DNA of 19,930 nucleotides from contig CALBPU010000050.1 of assembly GCA_937899395.1 (NCBI GenBank), positions 1 to 19,930 on the forward strand. Direction: 5' to 3'. A program made the position numbers and the translations under genes. The notes beneath the pieces are model-generated. The model saw only the letters and a list, made by a program, of their open reading frames with translations. It did no database searches and was not told the origin of the DNA. This DNA is from an uncultured Fretibacterium sp. (GTDB taxonomy: Bacteria > Synergistota > Synergistia > Synergistales > Aminobacteriaceae). Positions 1 to 7,553 of the stretch are shown here, piece after piece; position 1 is the stretch's first letter, and each line of letters begins with the position of its first letter.

Positions 1-415
1 TAACGCCCTCAGCAGGAAGTTCAAACAGAGCTGAACCGCCTCCAGAAACTAAGAATAACACGGTATCATCTGACGTTAAATTTTTGACATGTTCGAGTAA
101 AGCCTTAGTGCCTTTGAGGGTATTTTCATCAAGAACAGGGTGTCCTGCCTCAAAGATTTCAAGCCCTTTAATATCGCCCATAGAATGTTCATACTTAGTA
201 ACAACTGCGCCCGAAATTTCAGAACCTAAAATATCGCTAGCTGCCTTAGCCATTCTCCAAGCTGCTTTACCGATTGAAGCAACGATAACACGGCCTTTAT
301 TTTTTCGTGATAAAAATCTCGGGTCGTTTAGTGCTTCTTTAACGGCTGCTTCAGGTAATACGGCTTTAATTGAACTGTCAATGATTTCGTTCATATCCTG
401 TTTAAGATTCGACAT
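1..415 (-). CDS. Glycerate 2-kinase, MOFRL/DUF4147 family (N-terminal part, cut by window edge)
   Basis: I translated this by eye from the minus strand. The reading frame is open from an ATG at 415 to the window edge, about 138 residues. The N-terminal region has the sequence RVIVASIGKAAWRMAKAA, followed by EAGHPVLDEN and the glycine-rich VSGGGSALFELP. These are hallmarks of the GckA/TtuD family, which phosphorylates D-glycerate to 2-phosphoglycerate in glyoxylate, tartrate or serine metabolism. The C-terminal MOFRL domain lies outside the window. An AAGGAGG sits about 13 bases upstream, slightly far from the start. The gene begins 32 bases after flgJ on the same strand, so it may be read through from the flagellar run, although its function is unrelated to motility. 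Older annotation calls this family hydroxypyruvate reductase, and that remains an alternative label. Confidence 0.88.
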   Translation of the reverse strand, partial: MSNLKQDMNEIIDSSIKAVLPEAAVKEALNDPRFLSRKNKGRVIVASIGKAAWRMAKAASDILGSEISGAVVTKYEHSMGDIKGLEIFEAGHPVLDENTLKGTKALLEHVKNLTSDDTVLFLVSGGGSALFELPAEGV

Positions 416-447
416 TGTGAAAAAAATTCCTCCTTAAAGATTAAAAT

Positions 448-816
448 TTATGCCTGTAAATCAATTTTAGCTGCATTTTCATCAGCTTCTCTGCGTTCCT
501 GAGCTTCTTTATCGGCTGCAAGTTTACCTATCATGCTGTCATAAAGCATCTTCCATAATCCTGCACCGCCTGAACTTTCAACTAAATCGTCCGAAGCCAT
601 TTCAAGCGATAAGTCCTCCATTTGTTTATACGGTCTTCCTTTATCGTTTCCGCTAATCGACATGGCTGACTGTCGCATATCTTTCCAAAGTTTTGACCAT
701 AAAATGCTCTCGAATTGCTGGCAGGATTCTTTGAGCTTCAAAGCCTCTTCAGTTTTATGAATTGAAGGGTCTATGTTAGTTTTAACAATTTTTGAGCTGC
801 TTATACCGTTAATCAT
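448..816 (-). CDS. flgJ: FlgJ-type rod-binding protein, muramidase domain absent
   Basis: This 122-residue protein matches only the N-terminal rod-binding domain of FlgJ. Residues 25-50 include a CQQFESILWSKLWKDMR stretch, typical of the family's central helix, followed by a region with paired Met and Ser and a Gly-rich turn (SGGAGLW). The C-terminal glucosaminidase/muramidase domain of enterobacterial FlgJ is missing. That is common in many phyla, where a separate enzyme opens the peptidoglycan for the rod. It should act as a cap or scaffold for rod assembly in the periplasm. No signal peptide is visible, in keeping with export by the flagellar type III apparatus. The AAGGAG ribosome site overlaps the flgI stop codon 15 bases upstream, so translation is probably coupled to flgI. 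The last 30 residues are charged and Ala/Glu/Lys rich. Confidence 0.85.
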   Translation of the reverse strand: MINGISSSKIVKTNIDPSIHKTEEALKLKESCQQFESILWSKLWKDMRQSAMSISGNDKGRPYKQMEDLSLEMASDDLVESSGGAGLWKMLYDSMIGKLAADKEAQERREADENAAKIDLQA

Positions 817-830
817 TTTAATAATTCTCC

Positions 831-1964
831 TTACATCGTAACCAATTCTCCGTGTAAAGCTCCTGCTTTGTCAATGGCCTGTAAAATTTCGATGATGTCT
901 CTAGGTCTTGCTCCGAGTGAATTTAATACTCTCACCATTTCTCTTACAGTTGTTGTGGCAGGCATTGCTATCATGCTTCCGCCGTCTTCTTCCGCTGTAA
1001 TATCCGTTCTGTTTTCAACTCCGGTAACGCCGTTGCTGAAAGATTCAGGCTGAACTATAACGGGAGATTCTCCGACTGTTACGGTTAAATTTCCGTGAGC
1101 AACTCCGACCGAGCTTATTTTCACATTGCCTCCCATAACAACAGTGCCGGTACGTTCATTAACTGCGACTTTTGCTGAGGTATCAGGTTCAATCTCAAGC
1201 CCTCCCATATTCGCCAAAAATGCCGCAGGTGCTTGAACATATTGACCCGGTAAATTCACTTCAACCCTTCCGGCATCGACTGCGTAAGCTACGACACCGT
1301 AAGTTCTGTTAATAGCGTCTGCAATTCTTTGAGCTGTAGTGAAATCAGGATCTCTCAATAACAAAGCAACCTGACCTCCCATTGTGTAATCGCTCGGAAC
1401 ATCACGTTCGACGATTGCGCCTCCCGGAACTCTTCCTGCTGTAGGAATATTTTGAGTTCGTGAAGCCGCAGCACCTTGAGCAGTACTACCTCCGACAATA
1501 ACAGGGCCTTGAGCAACCGCATACACTTTTCCGTCAGCAGCCCTCAAAGGAGCTTGTATTAACATTCCTCCCGAAAGGCTCGAAGCATTTCCCATAGTAT
1601 TAACATTTACATCAATATTTTGTCCCGGTCTGACATAAGGAGGCAGCGTGGCGGTGAGTGCGACAACTGCGATATTTCTGGTTCTTACGGATCTTGCGTC
1701 AAGAGTTACACCGAAATTCCGCATTAAATTTCTCATCATTTGGACAGCCATTTGAGAGTTATCGCCCGTACCGTTTAAGCCTGTTACAAGTCCGATCCCC
1801 GTTAATTGATTTCCCCTTGCTCCTTCTACTTCGGTTATATCTTTAATTCTGACGTTGGGATTGACACGCGAAAAATCCATATCCTGGAGATTGACCGCAG
1901 CAAATGAATTTTTACACGAAAATAAACAAACCGAAAAAATTAAAACTTGAAAAATTTTTTTCAT
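831..1964 (-). CDS. flgI: Flagellar P-ring protein FlgI
   Basis: FlgI forms the ring around the flagellar rod in the peptidoglycan layer. The 377-residue length is normal. An N-terminal signal peptide (MKKIFQVLIFSVCLFSC...) is followed by a likely cleavage site near NSFAA, at about residue 23. The mature protein carries family motifs such as RIKDITEVEGARGNQLTGIG, GLVTGLNGTGD, then TATLPPYVRPGQNIDVNV and a C-terminal region with TTTVREMVRVLNSLGARPRDI. The ATG lies two bases after the flgH stop and has only a weak ribosome site, so it probably depends on coupling from flgH. It is followed closely by flgJ. The order flgA-flgH-flgI-flgJ matches the assembly sequence of chaperone, L-ring, P-ring and rod cap. 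The signal peptide has a Cys but no good lipobox, so I treat it as an ordinary signal-peptidase-I substrate. Confidence 0.97.
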   Translation of the reverse strand: MKKIFQVLIFSVCLFSCKNSFAAVNLQDMDFSRVNPNVRIKDITEVEGARGNQLTGIGLVTGLNGTGDNSQMAVQMMRNLMRNFGVTLDARSVRTRNIAVVALTATLPPYVRPGQNIDVNVNTMGNASSLSGGMLIQAPLRAADGKVYAVAQGPVIVGGSTAQGAAASRTQNIPTAGRVPGGAIVERDVPSDYTMGGQVALLLRDPDFTTAQRIADAINRTYGVVAYAVDAGRVEVNLPGQYVQAPAAFLANMGGLEIEPDTSAKVAVNERTGTVVMGGNVKISSVGVAHGNLTVTVGESPVIVQPESFSNGVTGVENRTDITAEEDGGSMIAMPATTTVREMVRVLNSLGARPRDIIEILQAIDKAGALHGELVTM

Positions 1965-1966
1965 GA

Positions 1967-2554
1967 TTAAAATACCGTCTGCAAAATTTGTGTTATAACT
2001 CCGACTTTTTGAGTTCTTGAAATTATTCCCCGACCTTTAACGGCTATTTCGGCATTTGCGATTAAAGAACTGTTAATTTGATTATCAGCGTTGACATCTT
2101 GAGGCCGAATAACTCCGACTAATTGAAACTGCAATGTCTCATCGCTTGTCCTTACATCTCTTGTGCCTTCGATAACTAAATTCCCGTTGGGCAAAACTTC
2201 AGTAACTAAACATGCAAGAGTTGCCGTTGCGTGATGTTTACGTTCAACAGAACCGTTTCCGTTAGCAGTATTATTGCTCTGAAACGTCAGCCTCCTTATA
2301 AAGTTTAATATTCCCGCATCTGTTCCGTTTTGATTTCCGACACTGTTGTTTGTAGTTTTGGTAACTTCCATTTCGGCTTCGTCTTTAGCGTCGGTGCGTT
2401 CGTTCACCAATACCGTAACAATATCACCGACTTTTCCCGGTCTTTCATCAGCAAACCAATTAGCGTTATCGTCCCATAAAGATTGAGCGAAAATTGAAGT
2501 CGAAAATGTTAAAACAAAAATTAAAGCACACAAAATTTTTTTCATTTTTTTCAT
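1967..2554 (-). CDS. flgH: Flagellar L-ring protein FlgH, apparently not a lipoprotein
   Basis: FlgH builds the ring that lets the flagellar rod cross the outer membrane, so its presence argues for a diderm cell. The 195-residue product has a signal peptide (MKKMKKILCALIFVLTFSTS) with likely cleavage after SIFA, before QSLWDD. Family features follow: RPGKVGDIVTVLVNERTDA at about residues 38-56, then GNLVIEGTRDV, VGVIRPQDVN and a C-terminal GRGIISRTQKVGVITQI. Typical FlgH proteins are lipoproteins with Cys at the mature N-terminus. Here the only nearby Cys is at residue 9, too early and without a lipobox. The start ATG overlaps the flgA stop in an ATGA junction, and GGAGG lies about 10 bases upstream. 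A second in-frame ATG nine bases later is possible. Confidence 0.96.
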   Translation of the reverse strand: MKKMKKILCALIFVLTFSTSIFAQSLWDDNANWFADERPGKVGDIVTVLVNERTDAKDEAEMEVTKTTNNSVGNQNGTDAGILNFIRRLTFQSNNTANGNGSVERKHHATATLACLVTEVLPNGNLVIEGTRDVRTSDETLQFQLVGVIRPQDVNADNQINSSLIANAEIAVKGRGIISRTQKVGVITQILQTVF

Positions 2555-3351
2555 TCCACTTGAACCTCCACAAGATTTTCATTTATAATTCTTGCTCTCA
2601 ATTTAATTCTTTTATCATCAGCCCTGCTTACCTGAACCCATTCTCCCGGCCTTCCGTCTTCCATTAAAATTCCGTCAACAGTTGCGCTTGCACTTCCGAT
2701 ACGAGCAATAATTTTGACCCGTTTACCTCTTTTAATTACATCTGAATTTGTAACGTTTATCAATAAAATCGGTTCGCCTTGTTTAATATTTTTTTTTGCG
2801 ATAAAGCCTGTTACTTCTTCAGGTTTCAAAGCATAAATTCCCGGCCTTGTAACTTTCATAGGACGGGAAATTAAATCAGAAGGTCTGATTTTATCACCCT
2901 TTTTTATATTACGTGAAGCAAAAATTACATTCAGAATATTTTGTAACGGTTGTTGTTTTGTATTTGTTGATGATGTTTCAGTGAAGTTTCCTTCATAACC
3001 GGGTTCTTCAATTTTAGTGTAAACAGGCATATATAATTCAATTCTTGCGTCGCTTGCTTCACTTTCATTAATAGCTCTTAAAACTTCATTGCGTGAAATT
3101 TTATCATCTTCAGCATATAAAGTTAAATTTGAAAGAGCTTTACGGGTTTGATGATTACCGCCCGAAATTTTAGCGATTTTTCCCAACGTAAATATATAAT
3201 CAGTACTGTAAATTACTTCGGGAATTTCGATTTTTATATTTTGAGCAGCATTCGCAGAATTAAACATAAACAGGAGCATTATTAAAACATAATACCCCCG
3301 TTTAATAATTTTAACGTTTAAGGCCGTTAGCGATTCTAAGTAATTCATCTG
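2551..3351 (-). CDS. flgA: FlgA, chaperone for P-ring assembly
   Basis: FlgA is a periplasmic chaperone that binds FlgI before ring assembly. The C-terminal half contains an SAF domain: ASRNIKKGDKIRPSDLI, then AKKNIKQGEPILLINVTN and RGKRVKIIARIGSASATVDG, and an ending typical of the family. The frame is open further upstream to a TTG at 3399, inside flgG. I chose the ATG at 3351 because it leaves a coherent signal peptide: basic residues, a hydrophobic YYVLIMLLFMF core, and a SANA cleavage site at about residue 35. An ATG at 3381 is another option. Even the chosen start overlaps the 3-prime end of flgG by 41 bases. No strong ribosome site is visible, so translation probably follows from flgG. 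The stop overlaps the flgH start by four bases. Confidence 0.9.
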   Translation of the reverse strand, partial: QMNYLESLTALNVKIIKRGYYVLIMLLFMFNSANAAQNIKIEIPEVIYSTDYIFTLGKIAKISGGNHQTRKALSNLTLYAEDDKISRNEVLRAINESEASDARIELYMPVYTKIEEPGYEGNFTETSSTNTKQQPLQNILNVIFASRNIKKGDKIRPSDLISRPMKVTRPGIYALKPEEVTGFIAKKNIKQGEPILLINVTNSDVIKRGKRVKIIARIGSASATVDGILMEDGRPGEWVQVSRADDKRIKLRARIINENLVEVQVE

Positions 3352-4102
3352 CCGTTTGAATACCTTTTGAATTAGCTTCATAAGCTCTTTGTGCAACAAT
3401 CATTTCAACCATTTCTTCAACTACTTGGACGTTTGACATTTCAATAACATTTTGTCTCACTTGCGGCATTCCGTTTTCACCGGGCACTCCTGTTATCGGT
3501 TCACCGCTTGCGTCAGTTTGTACAAATAACCTGTCTCCAACTGCCCTAAGTCCTGTAGGATTAACAAAACGTGCCAATTCAATCTGCCCCAGTTGCTCTA
3601 ATTCCGTATCATTTGCTGTCCTGACACTAACAATTCCTGTAGGTGATAATTGAATTTCAACTGCATCATTCGGAATAGTTATTGCAGGTTCAAGGAGCAG
3701 ACCGTTCTCATCAACGATACGTCCCTGATCGTCAATTTGCCATGAGCCTCCTCGAGTATAGCCGATCTGACCGTTGCCCATATCAACCTGAAAAAATGCC
3801 GTATCATCAATTATTGCCCAATCCAAATTTCCGTCGGTAATCTGGAAATTTCCCTGCACCATAAAACTCGGTGTCGCTGTAACTCTTGTTCCTAAACCAA
3901 CCTGAACTCCTGTAGGAACAAGCGAATCAGGCTCAATAGGTGCTCCCGGTTCCCTGTAAATCTGATACATTAAGTCCTCAAAATCTGCCCGACGTTTCTT
4001 ATAACCTTGAGTATTAACGTTTGCAAGGTTATGAGTTACAACGTCTAAATGTGTCTGCTGTGCAATCATTCCTGACGCACTTGTCCATAAAGACCTTAAC
4101 AT
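3311..4102 (-). CDS. flgG: Flagellar distal rod protein FlgG
   Basis: FlgG forms the distal rod, the drive shaft of the basal body. The 263-residue length is standard. The N-terminal rod signature begins MLRSLWTSASGMIAQQ and continues with LDVVTHNLANVNTQGYKKRRADF. The C-terminal helix is also typical, with NVQVVEEMVEMIVAQRAYEA, then SKGIQTADELL. Both ends form the coiled-coil packing shared by all axial proteins. The middle includes TPSFMVQGNFQITDGNLDWAI and a Gly-rich loop. There is no cleavable signal peptide, consistent with type III export. The ATG lies 15 bases after the flgF stop, and the gene overlaps flgA at its 3-prime end. Confidence 0.97.
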   Translation of the reverse strand: MLRSLWTSASGMIAQQTHLDVVTHNLANVNTQGYKKRRADFEDLMYQIYREPGAPIEPDSLVPTGVQVGLGTRVTATPSFMVQGNFQITDGNLDWAIIDDTAFFQVDMGNGQIGYTRGGSWQIDDQGRIVDENGLLLEPAITIPNDAVEIQLSPTGIVSVRTANDTELEQLGQIELARFVNPTGLRAVGDRLFVQTDASGEPITGVPGENGMPQVRQNVIEMSNVQVVEEMVEMIVAQRAYEANSKGIQTADELLRIANGLKR

Positions 4103-4117
4103 TTATATTTCAGCTCC

Positions 4118-4924
4118 TTATCCTCTGCTGTATGATGTAATTAATTTCGTAGTTTGTTCGTCATGAGTCATTAAAGCCTTTGAAGCTCCTTCGTAAATTC
4201 TTTGAGCCTCAATCATTCTGACCATCTCTTCAACGACACTTACATTTGAAGTTTCAAGCATTCCAGGCCATATTTTAACATTTTGAACTTGTTCGGGTTC
4301 ACCGGATTGTTCAGTAGGGGTTAAAAGGTTTCGTGCTTCATGACGCAAATATGTAGGATTTTCAAAATTAAATACTGATACACGACCGACAACTTCACCA
4401 TTCGCAATAAGCTGTCCTGTATTATTAATTTCAGCGTCCATTGCATTTCCTATTGAGAGATTTCCGCCTTCACCCTGTAAAAACATTCCGTTAGGAGTAA
4501 CTAAATTCCCGTTATTGTCGGGCATGAAATTTCCTTCACGAGTGTAAAATGTGTTGCCTGCTCCGTCAACTACCGAAAAAAATCCTTTTCCGTCAATCGC
4601 TATATCAAAAGGACTTTCAGTCGTTTTTACAACTCCGGGACTTGTGTCCATTACGTCCTCCGAAAAAACTGTAGCAAGTGCCAATGACCCTATAATCTGT
4701 CTTCCCTTAAAAGGCATATCGGCAGGAAAAACAGTTGTTAATTTCGTCTCACCGTCTTCAGAAACTTTTTCAATCCTGTCAAGCAATGCTGAAAAATCCG
4801 CGTTAGTGTTTACACGCCTTTTATATCCTGCTGTATCAACGTTAGCAAGGTTGTTAGTTATTACGTCTAAATTTGATTCCTGAACTAGCATTCCTGATGC
4901 TGCTTCATATATTCCTCTGTGCAT
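4118..4924 (-). CDS. flgF: Flagellar rod protein FlgF
   Basis: This 268-residue axial protein is a paralogue of the adjacent FlgG. It starts MHRGIYEAASGMLVQESNLD, continues VITNNLANVDTAGYKRR, and ends with SVVEEMVRMIEAQRIYEGAS. I assign it FlgF (proximal rod) because of its position upstream of flgG, its more divergent middle (a DMPFKGRQIIGSLALATVF stretch), and the SPFDIAIDGKGFFSVVDGAG motif at about residues 104-123. An assignment as a second FlgG-like protein is possible. It is the first flagellar gene after mreB and is separated from it by the palindromic repeat at 4954-5072. A CTCTCCTTTC stretch on the plus strand gives a GAAAGGAGAG ribosome site just upstream of the ATG. Confidence 0.93.
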   Translation of the reverse strand: MHRGIYEAASGMLVQESNLDVITNNLANVDTAGYKRRVNTNADFSALLDRIEKVSEDGETKLTTVFPADMPFKGRQIIGSLALATVFSEDVMDTSPGVVKTTESPFDIAIDGKGFFSVVDGAGNTFYTREGNFMPDNNGNLVTPNGMFLQGEGGNLSIGNAMDAEINNTGQLIANGEVVGRVSVFNFENPTYLRHEARNLLTPTEQSGEPEQVQNVKIWPGMLETSNVSVVEEMVRMIEAQRIYEGASKALMTHDEQTTKLITSYSRG

Positions 4925-4953
4925 TTAATTTTTTGTTCTCTCCTTTCTAAAAC

Positions 4954-5072
4954 ATAACCCCCCTCACCATAAATGACCCTCTCCCCCTTATCAGTGGGCG
5001 CGATATTTTCGAGATTTTATCTTGCCGCCCCTGTTAAGGGGAGGGGAACCGCTTGCGGTGGAGGGGTATTAT
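4954..5072. repeat. Palindromic MITE/REP-like element between mreB and flgF
   Basis: This gene-free spacer has imperfect 12-base terminal inverted repeats: ATAACCCCCCTC at 4954-4965 and, on the other strand, ATAATACCCCTC at 5072-5061 (10 of 12 match). Inside, a C-rich arm (about 4976-5001) pairs with a G-rich arm (about 5024-5047) to make a long imperfect stem around an AT-rich loop. A small perfect hairpin CCGCAAGCGG lies near 5049-5058. One end abuts the TGA of mreB exactly. Base composition is much richer in G and C than the neighbouring genes. I see no transposase, so this would be a non-autonomous element. A related end occurs at 11106. In RNA it could fold strongly and attenuate, stabilise or process the mreB-flg transcript. 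Confidence 0.6.
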
Positions 5073-6118
5073 CAATATCGTTTTCGGTTTGAGCGTTTAA
5101 GATTTATTAACATGCTGCTTCGGCCTGTATTTTTCAATCTGTCGATTTCGGCAAGTGCTTTACCTGTTCCGAGTGCTACACTCTCCATAGGATTTTCAGC
5201 GGTGAAACAGTTTATGCTTGTCTGTTGAGCAATTAATTCGGGTAATCCCCTTAATAACGCTCCTCCTCCTGTTAATACAATCCCTCTGTCGATTATGTCG
5301 GCTGATAATTCGGGCGGTGTTAGCTCCAACACGTTCCTTATTCCGTCAACTAAAGACTGAATCATCTCGCTAATTGCCATATTAACGGCTGAACTTGTAA
5401 CTTCAATCTGTTTAGGCAATCCTAAAACTAAATCACGCCCCTTTACTATCATTCTTTCATCATGTTCAAGAGGTGTACAAGTCCCTATTGTCATTTTGAG
5501 ATTTTCGGCAGTCTGATCTCCGATTGCGAGGTTATATTGACGACGTAAATATCTCATTATGCCCTCGTCAAATTTATCTCCTCCAATTCTCAATGATTTC
5601 GATACTACTACACCGCCTAAAGAAATTACAGCAATATCTGTCGTGCCTCCTCCAATATCGACAATCATTTTTCCACGAGCTTCTTCAACTTTCAAATTTG
5701 CTCCGATAGCAGCAGCCATAGGTTCTTCGATTAAATATGCCTCTCTTGCTCCGACTTCCAGAGCAGCTTCAAGAACTGCACGCCTTTCAACATCGGTAGC
5801 TCCTGAAGGTACACATATCATAGCTCTGTTGCGGAAAAATTTTTGAGAGCCTTTCGTTACACGCCTCATAAAATGTTGTAACATTGCTTCCGTCATTTCA
5901 TAATTAGCAATCACTCCGTCTCTTAACGGTCTGACTGAAATTATGCTTCCCGGAGTCCTTCCGACCATGCTTTTAGCTTCATAGCCGACTGCTAAAATCT
6001 CTCCAGAGTCTTGGTCAACAGCAACAACTGACGGTTCACGAAGCACAACTCCGTTATGTTTTTCGTAAATTAATACCGTAGCAGTTCCTAAATCAATTCC
6101 TATATCAGTTCCGAACAA
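5072..6118 (-). CDS. mreB: Rod shape-determining protein MreB (actin homologue)
   Basis: MreB polymerises on the inner membrane face and directs elongation-type peptidoglycan synthesis. The 348-residue sequence shows all actin-fold nucleotide motifs: phosphate-1 DIGIDLGTATVLIY at residues 5-18, phosphate-2 IVDIGGGTTDIAVISLGG at roughly 150-167, and the adenosine motif IVLTGGGALLRGLPELI near 285-301. The sequence after the start, VGRTPGSIISVRPLRDGVI, is a classic MreB/Mbl signature. The start is a TTG; a GGGGAGG ribosome site eight bases upstream supports it. It lies 13 bases inside the 3-prime end of the upstream secreted-protein gene. The C-terminus runs slightly beyond the usual end with a basic tail, just before the palindromic repeat. 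MreB next to flagellar rod genes suggests coordinated cell-shape and flagellar expression, which is inference. Confidence 0.95.
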   Translation of the reverse strand: MFGTDIGIDLGTATVLIYEKHNGVVLREPSVVAVDQDSGEILAVGYEAKSMVGRTPGSIISVRPLRDGVIANYEMTEAMLQHFMRRVTKGSQKFFRNRAMICVPSGATDVERRAVLEAALEVGAREAYLIEEPMAAAIGANLKVEEARGKMIVDIGGGTTDIAVISLGGVVVSKSLRIGGDKFDEGIMRYLRRQYNLAIGDQTAENLKMTIGTCTPLEHDERMIVKGRDLVLGLPKQIEVTSSAVNMAISEMIQSLVDGIRNVLELTPPELSADIIDRGIVLTGGGALLRGLPELIAQQTSINCFTAENPMESVALGTGKALAEIDRLKNTGRSSMLINLKRSNRKRY

Positions 6119-6782
6119 ATTTTAAGCCTCCCCAAATTATTAACGCAAATGCAAATATATTCCAGCTAAAAACATTGCAGCCGCTTTTAGTTTCATCTTC
6201 AGTGCCCGGAGTTTTTGTGCCGGATTTCCAAACGGTGCAATCAGCGTTCACTTCACATTTGCCTACAGTATCAACATCGGTATAACCTTTTATTCTCAAT
6301 TTCCCTGAACTCTCTGATGTAAATGTTACAGTATAAGTTATTTCATCAAAAGTTACTGAAGGAAGTATGAACGGGTAATTATCAGTCGGAATTGTTTTTG
6401 AAAGAATTATTGGGATTTTAATTCCGTTGGGAAGATTTTCGCTCCAAACTTTTATTCCTAATCCTGTAGCTTCTAATTCTAAATTAACATCATAACTTGT
6501 TATCGCAAAAATTTTATCGGTGATTGATGTACGGGAAACTTCTTCACCGTCTTGAATTACTGTTGCAACATCTTCATCGAGTTCTTGAACATTTTGAAAT
6601 CTTAAATTCATATCACCTTCAAGCTCAAGAGATACACGAACAAATTCCTTTTCCGCAAATCCTGAACCGTAAATTTCCCATAAGCCTGATTTAATTGTCT
6701 GAGGATAATTCGCAGCACTTACGGGTAAACATGACATTATTAATATGAAAAACATGAAAAATTTTTTACGCATTTTTATCAT
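6105..6782 (-). CDS. Secreted protein of unknown function with Synerg-CTERM-like C-terminal anchor
   Basis: I do not recognise the body of this 225-residue protein. It has an N-terminal signal peptide (basic start, FFMFFILIMSCLPVSA, cleavage near residue 24). A long beta-rich middle alternates polar and hydrophobic residues (for example SVTFDEITYTVTFTS). The C-terminus is distinctive: a Thr/Gly/Asp-rich linker, then SGCN at about 200-203, a hydrophobic helix (VFSWNIFAFALIIWGGL) and a short KFVRN tail. That tripartite ending matches the pattern of the Synerg-CTERM sorting signal, suggesting processing at the Cys and attachment to the cell envelope. Two further Cys (VGKCEVNADC) may form a disulfide. 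The gene overlaps larB by 17 bases upstream and mreB by 14 downstream, so it is tightly embedded. GGAAGG lies eight bases before the ATG; a second ATG at 6773 is possible. Confidence 0.8.
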   Translation of the reverse strand: MIKMRKKFFMFFILIMSCLPVSAANYPQTIKSGLWEIYGSGFAEKEFVRVSLELEGDMNLRFQNVQELDEDVATVIQDGEEVSRTSITDKIFAITSYDVNLELEATGLGIKVWSENLPNGIKIPIILSKTIPTDNYPFILPSVTFDEITYTVTFTSESSGKLRIKGYTDVDTVGKCEVNADCTVWKSGTKTPGTEDETKSGCNVFSWNIFAFALIIWGGLKFVRN

Positions 6783-7542
6783 TTTTTCCGCCTTCCGTTC
6801 TGATTTTGTTGATCATTCCTGCCAAATAACCTGCTCCAAATCCGTTATCTATATTTACAACACTAACTCCGCTAGCACATGAATTTAACATCGCCAATAA
6901 CGCCGCAACACCTCCGAATGAAGCTCCATATCCCACGCTTGTGGGTACTGCTATAACGGGGCAATCTGCAAGACCTCCTAACACGCTGGCCAATGCCCCC
7001 TCCATTCCTGCAACTGCAATAATAACACTTGCTCTCATAATTTCATCTATGTTTGATAACAATCTGTGAAGTCCGGACACTCCGACATCATAAAGCCTTA
7101 AAACTTTATTCCCGAAAATTTCCGCAGTCAACGCAGCCTCTTCAGCAACAGGAATATCGCTAGTGCCTCCCGTAACAACCAAAACAAAATTTTCTCCTTC
7201 AGGTTCAGGGACTTTGCCGAAAATTCCTATTTTTGCGTCGGAATGATATTCGATTTCACAGCCTAATGATTTTAATTTGTCCGCAGCTTCCTGTGATAAT
7301 CTCGTAATTAAAACGGCTTTGTTGTTATGAGATTTCATTACGTTAATTATTCCGAAAATCTGTTCGGGAGTTTTTCCTGCTCCGTAAATTACTTCGGAAA
7401 ATCCCTGACGAATTTTTCTGTGCAGATCAACTTTAGCATATCCAATATCCTCAAAAGGTTTTTCCTTGAGTTTCAAATACGCTTCGTCAACATTAATTTT
7501 ATTATCGTAGAGATTTTGAAGAATTTGTTTTATGTCATTCAA
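6766..7542 (-). CDS. larB: Nickel pincer cofactor biosynthesis protein LarB
   Basis: LarB carboxylates and hydrolyses nicotinic acid adenine dinucleotide in the first step of nickel-pincer nucleotide synthesis, the cofactor of lactate racemase and relatives. The C-terminal half is an AIR-carboxylase-like (PurE-type) domain: VVTGGTSDIPVAEEAALTAE, then AVAGMEGALASVLGGL, VPTSVGYGASFGG, and NSCASGVSVVNIDNGFGAG, whose Cys is the known NaAD-attack residue. The frame is open to a GTG at 7554, but no ribosome site suits it. AGAGGTGA lies eight bases before a TTG at 7542, which I prefer. That ribosome site is buried in an 8-bp hairpin. No larC or larE is in the window, so either they are elsewhere or the enzyme serves another metabolic role. 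It overlaps the following gene by 17 bases. Confidence 0.92.
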   Translation of the reverse strand: MNDIKQILQNLYDNKINVDEAYLKLKEKPFEDIGYAKVDLHRKIRQGFSEVIYGAGKTPEQIFGIINVMKSHNNKAVLITRLSQEAADKLKSLGCEIEYHSDAKIGIFGKVPEPEGENFVLVVTGGTSDIPVAEEAALTAEIFGNKVLRLYDVGVSGLHRLLSNIDEIMRASVIIAVAGMEGALASVLGGLADCPVIAVPTSVGYGASFGGVAALLAMLNSCASGVSVVNIDNGFGAGYLAGMINKIRTEGGKNDKNA

Positions 7543-7553
7543 TAAAATTTTCA

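Noticed and set aside
84..437. Plus-strand open frame of 117 codons
   Set aside because: It lies opposite the glycerate kinase, whose minus-strand frame has clear family motifs.
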